Below the pieces are notes generated by a model. The model searched no databases. It saw only the letters and a program-made list of their open reading frames with translations, and was not told where the DNA came from. DNA of 53,142 nucleotides, from the NCBI RefSeq assembly GCF_001613065.1, contig NZ_BDBQ01000106.1:1-53142 (forward strand). The letters are read 5' to 3'. Below are positions 16,144 to 23,378 of this stretch, piece after piece (position 1 is the stretch's first letter; each line of letters starts with the position of its first letter). A program made the translations under genes and the position numbers. This DNA is from Nocardia miyunensis NBRC 108239 (GTDB lineage: Bacteria > Actinomycetota > Actinomycetes > Mycobacteriales > Mycobacteriaceae).

Positions 16144-18180
16144 ATGACGGTGAGCGGGATGACAACGGCTGATGGCGAAACCCGCATCTTCCACACAGTG
16201 CTGGTGGCCAATCGGGGTGAGATCGCGGTGCGGGTCATCCGGACCCTGCGGGCGATGGGCATTCGCTCGGTCGCGGTGTACAGCGAAGCGGACGCGGATG
16301 CGCGGCACGTGCGCGAGGCGGACGTCGCGGTGCTGCTAGGTCCCGCCGCGGCGCGGGAGAGCTACCTCGATATCGGCAAGGTGGTGGACGCCGCGCGCCG
16401 GACGGGTGCGCAGGCGGTGCATCCGGGTTACGGGTTCCTTTCCGAGAACGCGAGTTTCGCCGCGGCGCTGGAGGCGGCGGGGATCGTGTTCCTCGGCCCG
16501 TCCGCGCGCGCGATCGAGGTGATGGGGGACAAGATCACCGCGAAGAACGCCGTCGCGGCGTTCGACGTGCCGGTGGTGCCCGGCATCGCGAAACCGGGAC
16601 TGACCGACGCCGACCTGATCGCGGCCGCCACCGATATCGGATATCCGGTGCTGGTCAAGCCGTCCGCGGGCGGCGGCGGCAAGGGGATGCGGATGGTCGA
16701 AGATCCGGCCGAGCTCCCGGCCGCGCTGGTCAGCGCGCGGCGGGAGGCGGCGTCCGCGTTCGGCGACGACACGTTGTTCCTGGAGCGATTCGTGTTGCGG
16801 CCCAGGCATATCGAGGTGCAGATCCTCGCCGATACCCACGGCAACGTGATCCATCTGGGCGAGCGCGAGTGCAGCCTGCAGCGGCGGCATCAGAAGGTGA
16901 TCGAGGAAGCGCCCTCACCGCTGCTGGACGAGGCGACGCGAGCCAGGATCGGCGCGGCGGCCTGCGATACCGCGCGCAGTGTCGACTACGCGGGCGCGGG
17001 GACGGTGGAGTTCATCGTGTCCGCGGATCGTCCTGACGAGTTCTTCTTCATGGAGATGAACACCCGTCTCCAGGTCGAGCACCCGGTCACCGAGCTGGTC
17101 ACCGGCCTGGATCTGGTGGAATGGCAGGTGCGTGTCGCGGCCGGTGAGAAGCTGACCATCGCCCAGGACCGGATCACGATGACCGGGCACGCGATCGAGG
17201 CGCGCGTCTACGCGGAGGATCCGGCGCGCGGCTTCCTGCCCACCGGTGGGACGGTCGTGGATCTCGTCGAGCCGACGGGTGCGGGGGTTCGCGTCGATTC
17301 CGGTCTGCGCGTGGGGACGGTCGTCGGAAGCGACTACGACCCGATGCTGGCGAAGGTGATCGCGCACGGCTCGGACCGCGCGGCGGCGCTGCGCGGGCTG
17401 GATCGGGCGCTGGCCGAGACGGCGGTGCTCGGGGTCGTCACCAATATCGAGTTCGCGCGTTTCCTGCTCGCGGATCCCGACGTCGTGGCCGGTCAGCTCG
17501 ATACCGGGCTGCTGGACCGGCGGGTGGCGGATTTCGTCGCGGCCGAGCCCTCGGACGAGCAGATCATCGCCGCCGGGGTGTTCCGCTGGCTGAGCCTGTG
17601 GCCCGCCGACGCCGCCGACCCCTGGGAGGTGCCGACCGGGTGGCGGGTGGGCGGTGCGCAGCCGACCACGTTCCGGCTCGCGACGTCCGGTCGCGTCGTG
17701 CATGTCGGCGTCACCGGCAGTCCCGGCGCGGCGGTCGTCACGCTCGATGACGGCGAGCCCCGATCCCTGACGGCGTCGCTGGCCGGGCCCGAGCTGCGGG
17801 TGACGATCGGTGGCCTGGGCGAGGTGTACCGCGTCGCCGTGCAGGGTGAAAACCTCTGGCTGGCAACGTCTTCGGGGGTCGTGACGATCCGCGAGGTCGC
17901 GGAGGAGAATGTCCGTACGGGCGACGCGCACGCCGGGGAGGCGGAGCTGACCAGCCCGATGCCCGGCTCGGTCATCGCGGTGGGCGTCGAGTCCGGAACC
18001 GTCGTCAGCGCGGGCACGACCGTCGTGGTCGTCGAGGCGATGAAGATGGAACACGCGCTGACCGCACCCGTCGACGGCACCGTCGAGATCCATGTCTCCA
18101 CCGGCGACCAGGTCAAGGTGGACCAGTTGCTGGCCCGGGTGATTCCCAACGAACAGAGCGAGAAGGACGACGAGAAATGA
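16144..18180 (+). CDS. accA1: acyl-CoA carboxylase alpha subunit (biotin carboxylase + biotin carrier)
   Basis: A 678-aa alpha subunit of the carboxylase. Residues 1 to about 460 are biotin carboxylase: LVANRGEIAVRVIRT, HPGYGFLSENASF, the ATP-grasp loop GGGGKGMR, and EMNTRLQVEHPVTE with the catalytic Arg. A middle BT-like region follows, then the biotin carrier domain with EAMKMEH; the biotinylated Lys is residue 634. It pairs with AccD1 and most likely carboxylates 3-methylcrotonyl-CoA to 3-methylglutaconyl-CoA. The ATG at 16144 has GAGG nine bases upstream; the ATG at 16159 is a possible shorter start. The stop overlaps the next start (ATGA at 18177). Confidence 0.95.
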   Translation: MTVSGMTTADGETRIFHTVLVANRGEIAVRVIRTLRAMGIRSVAVYSEADADARHVREADVAVLLGPAAARESYLDIGKVVDAARRTGAQAVHPGYGFLSENASFAAALEAAGIVFLGPSARAIEVMGDKITAKNAVAAFDVPVVPGIAKPGLTDADLIAAATDIGYPVLVKPSAGGGGKGMRMVEDPAELPAALVSARREAASAFGDDTLFLERFVLRPRHIEVQILADTHGNVIHLGERECSLQRRHQKVIEEAPSPLLDEATRARIGAAACDTARSVDYAGAGTVEFIVSADRPDEFFFMEMNTRLQVEHPVTELVTGLDLVEWQVRVAAGEKLTIAQDRITMTGHAIEARVYAEDPARGFLPTGGTVVDLVEPTGAGVRVDSGLRVGTVVGSDYDPMLAKVIAHGSDRAAALRGLDRALAETAVLGVVTNIEFARFLLADPDVVAGQLDTGLLDRRVADFVAAEPSDEQIIAAGVFRWLSLWPADAADPWEVPTGWRVGGAQPTTFRLATSGRVVHVGVTGSPGAAVVTLDDGEPRSLTASLAGPELRVTIGGLGEVYRVAVQGENLWLATSSGVVTIREVAEENVRTGDAHAGEAELTSPMPGSVIAVGVESGTVVSAGTTVVVVEAMKMEHALTAPVDGTVEIHVSTGDQVKVDQLLARVIPNEQSEKDDEK

Positions 18181-19340
18181 CCGACTATCTATCCACCGGG
18201 GCGCTGCCGGACGAGTACGCCCAGCTGGCGAAGACGGTCCGCGACTTCACCCGGTCGGTGGTCGCGCCGGTCGCCGCCGAGCACGACCGCAACCACACCT
18301 TCCCCTACGAGGTGATCGCGGGCATGGCCGAACTCGGCCTGTTCGGCCTGCCGTTCCCGGAGGAGTACGGCGGGCAGGGCGGGGACTACTTCGCGCTGTG
18401 CCTCGCGCTCGAGGAACTCGCCAAGGCAGACCAGTCCGTCGCGATCACCCTCGAGGCGGGCGTATCGCTCGGCGCGATGCCGGTGTACCGCTTCGGCACC
18501 GAGGCACAGAAGCAGGAGTGGCTGCCGCAGCTGACGAGCGGAAAGTCCTTGGCCGCCTTCGGTTTGACCGAGCCCGGCGCGGGCAGCGATGCCGGTGGCA
18601 CGCGCACCACCGCCACCGAGGACGGCGCGGACTGGGTGATCAACGGCAGCAAGCAGTTCATCACCAACTCGGGTACCGATATCACCAAGCTGGTCACCGT
18701 GACCGCGGTGACGGGCGTGAAAGACGGTGGCAAAAAGGAGATCTCGACGATCCTGGTGCCCGCCTCCACGCCCGGATTCACCGCCGAACCGGCCTACGAC
18801 AAGGTCGGCTGGCACGCCTCGGACACCCACCCGCTCAGCTTCGACGACGTCCGGGTGCCGCGCGAGAATCTGCTCGGTGAGCGCGGGCGCGGCTACGCGA
18901 ACTTCCTGCGGATCCTGGACGAGGGCCGCATCGCGATCGCGGCGTTGTCCGTGGGCGCGGCACAGGGATGCGTCGACGAATCCGTGCGGTACGCCAAGGA
19001 GCGCGAGGCGTTCGGCCGCCCGATCGGCGCGAATCAGGCGATCGCGTTCAAGATCGCGCGGATGGAGGCCCGCGCGCACACCGCCCGCACCGCCTACTAC
19101 GACGCGGCGGCATTGATGTTGTCGGGCAAGCCGTTCAAGAAGCAGGCGTCGATCGCGAAGCTGGCGGCGAGCGAGGCGGCGATGGACAACGCCCGGGACG
19201 CGACGCAGATCTTCGGCGGCTACGGCTTCATGAACGAATACGCGGTGGCGCGGCACTACCGGGACTCGAAGATCCTGGAGATCGGCGAGGGCACCACCGA
19301 GGTGCAGCTGATGCTGATCGCGCGGGAGGCGGGACTGTGA
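18177..19340 (+). CDS. fadE19: acyl-CoA dehydrogenase of the leucine locus (FadE19-like)
   Basis: FAD-dependent acyl-CoA dehydrogenase, 387 aa, in the position of mycobacterial fadE19 (Rv2500c). It probably oxidises isovaleryl-CoA or another short branched acyl-CoA. The FAD/substrate motif FGLTEPGAGSD, the KQFITNSG segment, FGGYGFMNEY and the C-terminal IGEGTTEVQ motif with Glu are intact. Start and stop are both tightly coupled: ATG overlaps the accA1 stop, and the TGA overlaps the GTG that opens the repeated spacer at 19337. Exact substrate is inferred from the neighbouring carboxylase, hydratase and lyase. Confidence 0.92.
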   Translation: MTDYLSTGALPDEYAQLAKTVRDFTRSVVAPVAAEHDRNHTFPYEVIAGMAELGLFGLPFPEEYGGQGGDYFALCLALEELAKADQSVAITLEAGVSLGAMPVYRFGTEAQKQEWLPQLTSGKSLAAFGLTEPGAGSDAGGTRTTATEDGADWVINGSKQFITNSGTDITKLVTVTAVTGVKDGGKKEISTILVPASTPGFTAEPAYDKVGWHASDTHPLSFDDVRVPRENLLGERGRGYANFLRILDEGRIAIAALSVGAAQGCVDESVRYAKEREAFGRPIGANQAIAFKIARMEARAHTARTAYYDAAALMLSGKPFKKQASIAKLAASEAAMDNARDATQIFGGYGFMNEYAVARHYRDSKILEIGEGTTEVQLMLIAREAGL

Positions 19341-19564
19341 GTGGAGTGGACCACGGCACTGTGCGGCTCGCGCGCGGCGGGCCCGAGTGTCGGCGAGGTG
19401 GAGTCGTGTGTGGAGGGCAGCGGACCATCGGCACTGCGCGGCCTGCGTGTGGCGGAGTCGAACGTTGGCGAGGTGGAGTCGTGAGTGGAGCGCAGCGGAG
19501 CGGACTATCGGCACTGTGCGGCTCGCGCGCGGCGGACCCGAGCGTCAGTGAGGTGGAATCGTGA
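19337..19564 (+). repeat. three tandem start-module repeats forming an open 75-codon spacer
   Basis: Three imperfect direct repeats occupy 19337-19405, 19406-19480 and 19481-19560. Each begins GTGxGTGGAG and ends in GAGGTGGARTC immediately before the next GTG, so every unit carries a ribosome-binding-like GAGG plus a start codon. The last boundary is the real start of the MaoC gene. The whole spacer is open in one frame for 75 codons, beginning in a GTGA overlap with the acyl-CoA dehydrogenase stop and ending in a GTGA overlap with the MaoC start. The peptide is Gly/Arg/Cys-rich with no domain. Duplication of the initiation region is more likely than a real gene, but translation through it would preserve coupling. 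Confidence 0.55.
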
Positions 19565-20061
19565 GTGAGCAATCGGCGGGGCAGCCGCGTCGAATCGTGC
19601 AGCGCGGGTTGTGGTTCGAGGAGTTCGAGACCGGCGTGGTGTACGAGCATCGCCCGGGACGCACTGTCACCGAGGCGGACAACGTCCTGTTCACCACGTT
19701 GACGATGAACACCCAGGCGCTGCACCTGGACGCCGCGTTCGCCGACGACCTGCCGCCGTTCAACGCGCGCCTGGTGAATTCGATGTTCACCCTCTCCACG
19801 CTCGTCGGCCTCTCGGTGGCGCAGCTGACGCAGGGCACCATCGTCGGCAATCTCGGATTCTCGGAGATCGCGTTCCCCAAGCCGCTGTTCCACGGCGACA
19901 CCATGTACGCGGAGACCGAGATCATCGACAAGCGTGAGTCGAAGAGCCGTCCGGGGGAGGGCATCGTCACCTTCGCCCATACGGCTCGCAATCAGCACGG
20001 TGACGTCGTCGCGACCGCGGTCCGCAAGACGATGGTGCGCAAACGGCCGGAAGGGCAGTGA
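19561..20061 (+). CDS. MaoC-like hotdog-fold hydratase
   Basis: Single-domain MaoC/hotdog protein, 166 aa, equivalent in position to mycobacterial Rv2499c. The hydratase-type segment TEADNVLFTTLTMNTQALHLDAAFA and the NSMFTLSTLVGLSVAQLTQGT helix are present. In the pathway it would hydrate 3-methylglutaconyl-CoA (and perhaps itaconyl-CoA) to the substrate of CitE. The GTG at 19561 has the GAGGTGG sequence seven bases upstream, which is itself the repeated element of the preceding spacer. CitE begins two bases after its stop. Confidence 0.88.
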   Translation: MSEQSAGQPRRIVQRGLWFEEFETGVVYEHRPGRTVTEADNVLFTTLTMNTQALHLDAAFADDLPPFNARLVNSMFTLSTLVGLSVAQLTQGTIVGNLGFSEIAFPKPLFHGDTMYAETEIIDKRESKSRPGEGIVTFAHTARNQHGDVVATAVRKTMVRKRPEGQ

Positions 20062-20062
20062 G

Positions 20063-20899
20063 ATGGTTTCGACGGATGTGTCCTGGACCCCGGCGGGTCC
20101 GGCGTGGTTGTTCTGCCCGGCCGATCGGCCCGAGCGGTTCGCGAAGGCGGCGGCCGCCGCCGACGTGGTGATCCTGGATCTCGAGGACGGTGTCGCGGCG
20201 GCGGACCGGGCGGCGGCGCGGCGGGCGGTGGTGGACACCCCGCTCGATCCGGAGCGGACCGTGGTGCGCGTCAACGCGCACGGCACCGAGGATCAGCGCC
20301 TGGATCTGGAGGCCTTGCGCGAGACGCGGTACACACGCGTGATGCTGCCCAAATGCGAGTCGGCGGAACAGGTTTCCTCACTAGCGCCGCTGGAGGTGAT
20401 CGCGCTGGTCGAGTCGCCGCTCGGTGTGGTGACGGTCGCGGAATCCGCGCGGGCGGCCAATACGTTGGCCGTGATGTGGGGTGCGGAGGATCTGGTCGCC
20501 GGTCTCGGCGGCACGGCGAGTCGCCGTGCGGATGGAACGTACCGGGATGTCGCCGTTCATCTGCGTTCGACGTGTCTGGTGGCCGCGAAGGCGTACGGCA
20601 AGCTGGCGCTCGATGGCGTATTCCTCGATATCAAGAATCTCGACGGGCTGCGTGCCGAAGCCGACGACGCGGTCGCCGTCGGATTCGATGTGAAGGTCTC
20701 GATCCACCCGAGTCAGGTGGCGGTGGTCCGCGCGGCGTACGCACCTACCGACGAGGAATTCGACTGGGCCCGAAGGGTTCTCGCTGCCGCTGGAAACGAG
20801 CGCGGTGTCTTCAGTTTCGAGGGGAAGATGGTCGACGCTCCGGTGTTCCGGCACGCGGAGCAGATCGTGCGCCGGGCGGGTGACCGGCACACCGTGTGA
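20063..20899 (+). CDS. citE: CitE-like HMG-CoA/citramalyl-CoA lyase
   Basis: HpcH/HpaI-family acyl-CoA lyase of 278 aa, equivalent to mycobacterial CitE (Rv2498c), for which cleavage of (R)-HMG-CoA and (S)-citramalyl-CoA has been reported. Family motifs: LFCPADRPERFAKAAAAADVVILDLEDGV with metal-binding acidic residues, VVRVNAHGT, VMLPKCES, VIALVESPLGV with the metal Glu, and GAEDLVAGLGG. KVSIHPSQV is the CoA-binding end. Here it would convert HMG-CoA to acetoacetate plus acetyl-CoA, feeding ScoAB. The ATG at 20063 follows the MaoC stop closely; longer upstream frames overlap that gene. Confidence 0.9.
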   Translation: MVSTDVSWTPAGPAWLFCPADRPERFAKAAAAADVVILDLEDGVAAADRAAARRAVVDTPLDPERTVVRVNAHGTEDQRLDLEALRETRYTRVMLPKCESAEQVSSLAPLEVIALVESPLGVVTVAESARAANTLAVMWGAEDLVAGLGGTASRRADGTYRDVAVHLRSTCLVAAKAYGKLALDGVFLDIKNLDGLRAEADDAVAVGFDVKVSIHPSQVAVVRAAYAPTDEEFDWARRVLAAAGNERGVFSFEGKMVDAPVFRHAEQIVRRAGDRHTV

Positions 20900-20906
20900 G
20901 GGCTGG

Positions 20907-21680
20907 TCACAGGGATTTGAGCCGAACCGAGAGTCGATGGGCATGCTCGAGTAGCAGCGTACCCAGCTCGGTTCGTCTCGGTTCCCGGAAACGGGTCTCG
21001 ACTCCGGTGAGGCTCAGGGCCCACGCGGGCCGGTCGTTCCGGTCGAAGACCGCGGCCCCCATACCCCAGCTGCCCTCGACGATCAGTCCGGGATTCACCG
21101 CGTAACCGTCCGCGAGCGTTGTCCGGATCCGCTGGCGCACTTGCTCTTCCGAATGAACCTCACCCCACTCCGGCGCGAGGTCCGTGTCCCGGAGATAGTC
21201 GTCGATCTCCCGGGCCGGGAGATGACTGAGAATGGCCAGGCCCGCCGAGGCCACGCCCAGTGGGAAGCGTTTACCTTCGTGCAGGACGTGTGACCGCAGC
21301 GGAAAGCTGCCCTCGCGGCACAGGATGCAGACGGTCTCGTCGCCTCGATGGGCGGACAGGAAGGCGCTCTCGCCGGTGAGCCGGGAGAGCTGATCGACGA
21401 TGTCGCGGGCCTGGTCGGTGATGTCGTATCGGTTCGTGGCCACCGCGCCGAGCAGATACAGCTCGGGTCCGAGCGACCAGCGTCCGGTCTTCGCATCCCG
21501 ATCGGCGAGGCCCTGTTCGGCCAGGGAGACCAGCAGTCGGTGCGCCGTGGGACGCGCCAGGCCGGTCGTATTCGCCAGTTCGGTGGTGGACGCGCCGTCG
21601 GCGCGGTACGCGCTGATGGCGCGCAGCAGGCGCGCCGCGCGCTCGACCACGTGCGAACTCTCCTGCGTCGATCGGGGCAT
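20907..21680 (-). CDS. IclR family transcriptional regulator
   Basis: A 257-aa IclR regulator. The N-terminal winged helix is SSHVVERAARLLRAISAY, then STTELANTTGLARPTAHRLLVSLAEQGLADRD. The C-terminal GAF-like effector domain begins near YDITDQARDIVDQLSRLTGES. I chose the ATG at 21680, because the alternative ATG at 21707 lies inside the palindrome GTTCATTCAATGAAC (21702-21716), which looks like its own operator. A second copy of the site stands directly in front of scoA, so the protein probably controls the divergent scoA-scoB-thiolase operon. The effector is unknown; acetoacetate or a ketoacid is possible. Confidence 0.9.
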   Translation of the reverse strand: MPRSTQESSHVVERAARLLRAISAYRADGASTTELANTTGLARPTAHRLLVSLAEQGLADRDAKTGRWSLGPELYLLGAVATNRYDITDQARDIVDQLSRLTGESAFLSAHRGDETVCILCREGSFPLRSHVLHEGKRFPLGVASAGLAILSHLPAREIDDYLRDTDLAPEWGEVHSEEQVRQRIRTTLADGYAVNPGLIVEGSWGMGAAVFDRNDRPAWALSLTGVETRFREPRRTELGTLLLEHAHRLSVRLKSL

Positions 21681-21701
21681 ACCGCCAGCATAGGCGGATG
21701 T

Positions 21702-21716
21702 GTTCATTCAATGAAC
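21702..21716. promoter_or_regulatory. IclR operator copy 1 (GTTCATTCAATGAAC)
   Basis: A 15-base palindrome with perfect 7-base arms around a central C. It lies just upstream of the preferred IclR start. The same pattern, GTyCATTCArTGrAC, recurs at 21813, and 15-base palindromes are the usual IclR/PcaR-type site size. Confidence 0.65.
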
Positions 21717-21812
21717 GCGTGGGTGCCCATCCGGCCGGATATCGAGCACTTCGCTCGAAGTACTTTCCAGGTCGATGCAGCACAATGTTCACTACCGGGG
21801 TAGAAGTGCGAC

Positions 21813-21827
21813 GTCCATTCAGTGGAC
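21813..21827. promoter_or_regulatory. IclR operator copy 2 (GTCCATTCAGTGGAC)
   Basis: A second 15-base palindrome, matching copy 1 at 12 of 15 positions with paired compensating changes that keep the symmetry. It ends one base before the scoA ribosome-binding sequence GAAAGG at 21828, so binding would block initiation of scoA transcription or sit on the start of the message. Confidence 0.65.
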
Positions 21828-21844
21828 GAAAGGTGCGGTACCCA

Positions 21845-22594
21845 GTGGCGGTGAAGATATACGATTCGGCGGCCGAGGCCGTCGCGGACATCCCCGACGA
21901 GGCCTCGCTCGCCGTCGGCGGATTCGGCCTGTGCGGCATTCCGAACGAATTGATCGGCGCGCTGTCCGATCGCGGGGTGTCCGGGCTAGAGGTGTTCTCC
22001 AACAACTGCGGCGTCGACGACTGGGGTTTGGGAATCCTGTTGTCGGCCGGGCGGATTCGTCGCGTCACCGCGTCGTATGTCGGGGAGAACAAGGAGTTCG
22101 CGAGGCAGTACCTCGCGGGCGAGTTGGAGGTGGAGCTCACCCCGCAGGGCACCCTCGCCGAGCGGCTGCGCGCCGGTGGCGCCGGGATTCCGGCGTTCTT
22201 CACCCCGGCCGGTGTCGGCACGCCGGTGTCCGAGGGCGGGCTACCGTGGCGCTACCACTCCGACGGCTCGGTGGCGATCGCCTCGCCGCCCAAGGAGACC
22301 CGCGAGTTCCGCGGCCGCAGCTATGTGCTGGAGGAGTCGATCGTCGCCGACTTCGCGCTCGTGCACGCCGAAATCGGTGACACCCTGGGCAATCTCGTCT
22401 TCGACAAGACCGCGCTGAACTTCAATCCGCTCGCCGCGATGGCCGGGCGGACGACGATCGTGCAGGTCGAGCGGCTCGTCCAGCCCGGTGAGCTCGATCC
22501 GTCGCAGGTCCATCTGCCGGGCGTGTTCGTCCAGCGGCTGGTGCATACGGGCGTGCAGGAGAAGCGAATCGAGAAGAGGACGGTCTCGGCGTGA
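21845..22594 (+). CDS. scoA: 3-oxoacid CoA-transferase subunit A
   Basis: Alpha subunit (249 aa) of succinyl-CoA:3-ketoacid CoA-transferase. The CoA-transferase family I glycine loop is LAVGGFGLCGIPNELIGAL; SNNCGVDDWGLGILL and SYVGENKEFARQYLAGELEVELTPQGTLAERLRAGGAGIP follow the ScoA pattern rather than PcaI, which favours acetoacetate over 3-oxoadipate. The GTG at 21845 has GAAAGG eleven bases upstream and gives the normal N-terminus. With ScoB it moves CoA from succinyl-CoA to acetoacetate made by the CitE-type lyase. It is followed by a 130-base spacer of repeated start modules before scoB. Confidence 0.93.
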   Translation: MAVKIYDSAAEAVADIPDEASLAVGGFGLCGIPNELIGALSDRGVSGLEVFSNNCGVDDWGLGILLSAGRIRRVTASYVGENKEFARQYLAGELEVELTPQGTLAERLRAGGAGIPAFFTPAGVGTPVSEGGLPWRYHSDGSVAIASPPKETREFRGRSYVLEESIVADFALVHAEIGDTLGNLVFDKTALNFNPLAAMAGRTTIVQVERLVQPGELDPSQVHLPGVFVQRLVHTGVQEKRIEKRTVSA

Positions 22595-22728
22595 GCGGTC
22601 GGCGAAGCGTGAGCACGAAGCGCCCGGCTCATGCCGAGAACCGGCACAGCATGAGCGGTCAGGTGAGCCGACGGCAGCGGAGCGTGACTACGCAGCGCCT
22701 CGCTCGCGACGGAAAGGACGCAGCGTGA
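22591..22728 (+). repeat. scoA-scoB spacer: two start-like units, open for 45 codons
   Basis: The spacer opens with a GTG at 22591 overlapping the scoA stop (GTGA) and stays open in that frame to a TGA at 22726-22728 overlapping the scoB GTG (GTGA). It contains two related units: GTGAGCGGTC at 22591 with a later AGCGTGAGCACGAAGCGC, and ATGAGCGGTC at 22651 with AGCGTGACTACGCAGCGC. The deduced 45-residue peptide is Arg/Ser-rich and unlike a folded protein. It mirrors the other two repeated spacers of this locus. Confidence 0.5.
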
Positions 22729-23378
22729 GTTGGAATCGTGAGCAGATGGCCGCCCGTGCCGCTGCCGAAATGGTCGATGGTGAGTACGTGAATCTGGGGA
22801 TCGGATTGCCGACCCTTATTCCGAACCACCTTCCCGACGGCGTGAACGTGGTGCTGCACTCGGAGAACGGCATCCTGGGCACCGGTCCGTACCCGACCGA
22901 GGACGCGGTCGATCCGAATCTCATCAACGCGGGCAAGGAAACCGTGACGGTGAACCCGGGTGCGGCGTTCTTCGATTCGGCGTTGTCGTTCGGCATGATT
23001 CGCGGCGGGCATATCGACACCGCTGTCCTGGGCGGGATGCAGGTCTCGCACGAGGGCGACCTGGCCAACTGGCTGGTGCCGGGCAAGATGGTCAAGGGCA
23101 TGGGCGGCGCGATGGACCTGGTGCACGGCGCCCGGCGCGTCATCGTTCTCATGGAACACACCGATCGCGACGGCGGCCCCAAGATCGTCGAACGGTGTTC
23201 GCTGCCGCTGACCGGTAAAGCCGTGGTGCATCGCATCATCACCGATCTCGGTGTCATCGACGTCCGGGACGGCACGTTGCTGCTGCGCGAGCTCGCACCC
23301 GATGTGACCGTCGAACAGATCACTGCCGCAACCGGTTACGAATTGATCGTCGCCCTGGAGGAGCAAGCGCATGTCTGA
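22725..23378 (+). CDS. scoB: 3-oxoacid CoA-transferase subunit B
   Basis: Beta subunit of the CoA-transferase, 217 aa. The active-site Glu that forms the CoA thioester is Glu47 in LHSENGILG. VNLGIGLPTLIPNHLP, FDSALSFGMIRGGHIDTAVLGGMQVS and NWLVPGKMVKGMGGAMDLV are typical of ScoB/AtoA. The GTG at 22725 has GGAAAGGA six bases upstream; the longer open frame runs through scoA. The last eight bases overlap the thiolase start at 23371. Confidence 0.93.
   Translation: MSWNREQMAARAAAEMVDGEYVNLGIGLPTLIPNHLPDGVNVVLHSENGILGTGPYPTEDAVDPNLINAGKETVTVNPGAAFFDSALSFGMIRGGHIDTAVLGGMQVSHEGDLANWLVPGKMVKGMGGAMDLVHGARRVIVLMEHTDRDGGPKIVERCSLPLTGKAVVHRIITDLGVIDVRDGTLLLRELAPDVTVEQITAATGYELIVALEEQAHV

Noticed and set aside
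19337..19564. CRISPR or mobile repeat explanation for the tandem spacer
   Set aside because: Units are adjacent with no unique spacers, vary in length and end exactly at a gene start; no terminal inverted repeats or target duplication are seen.
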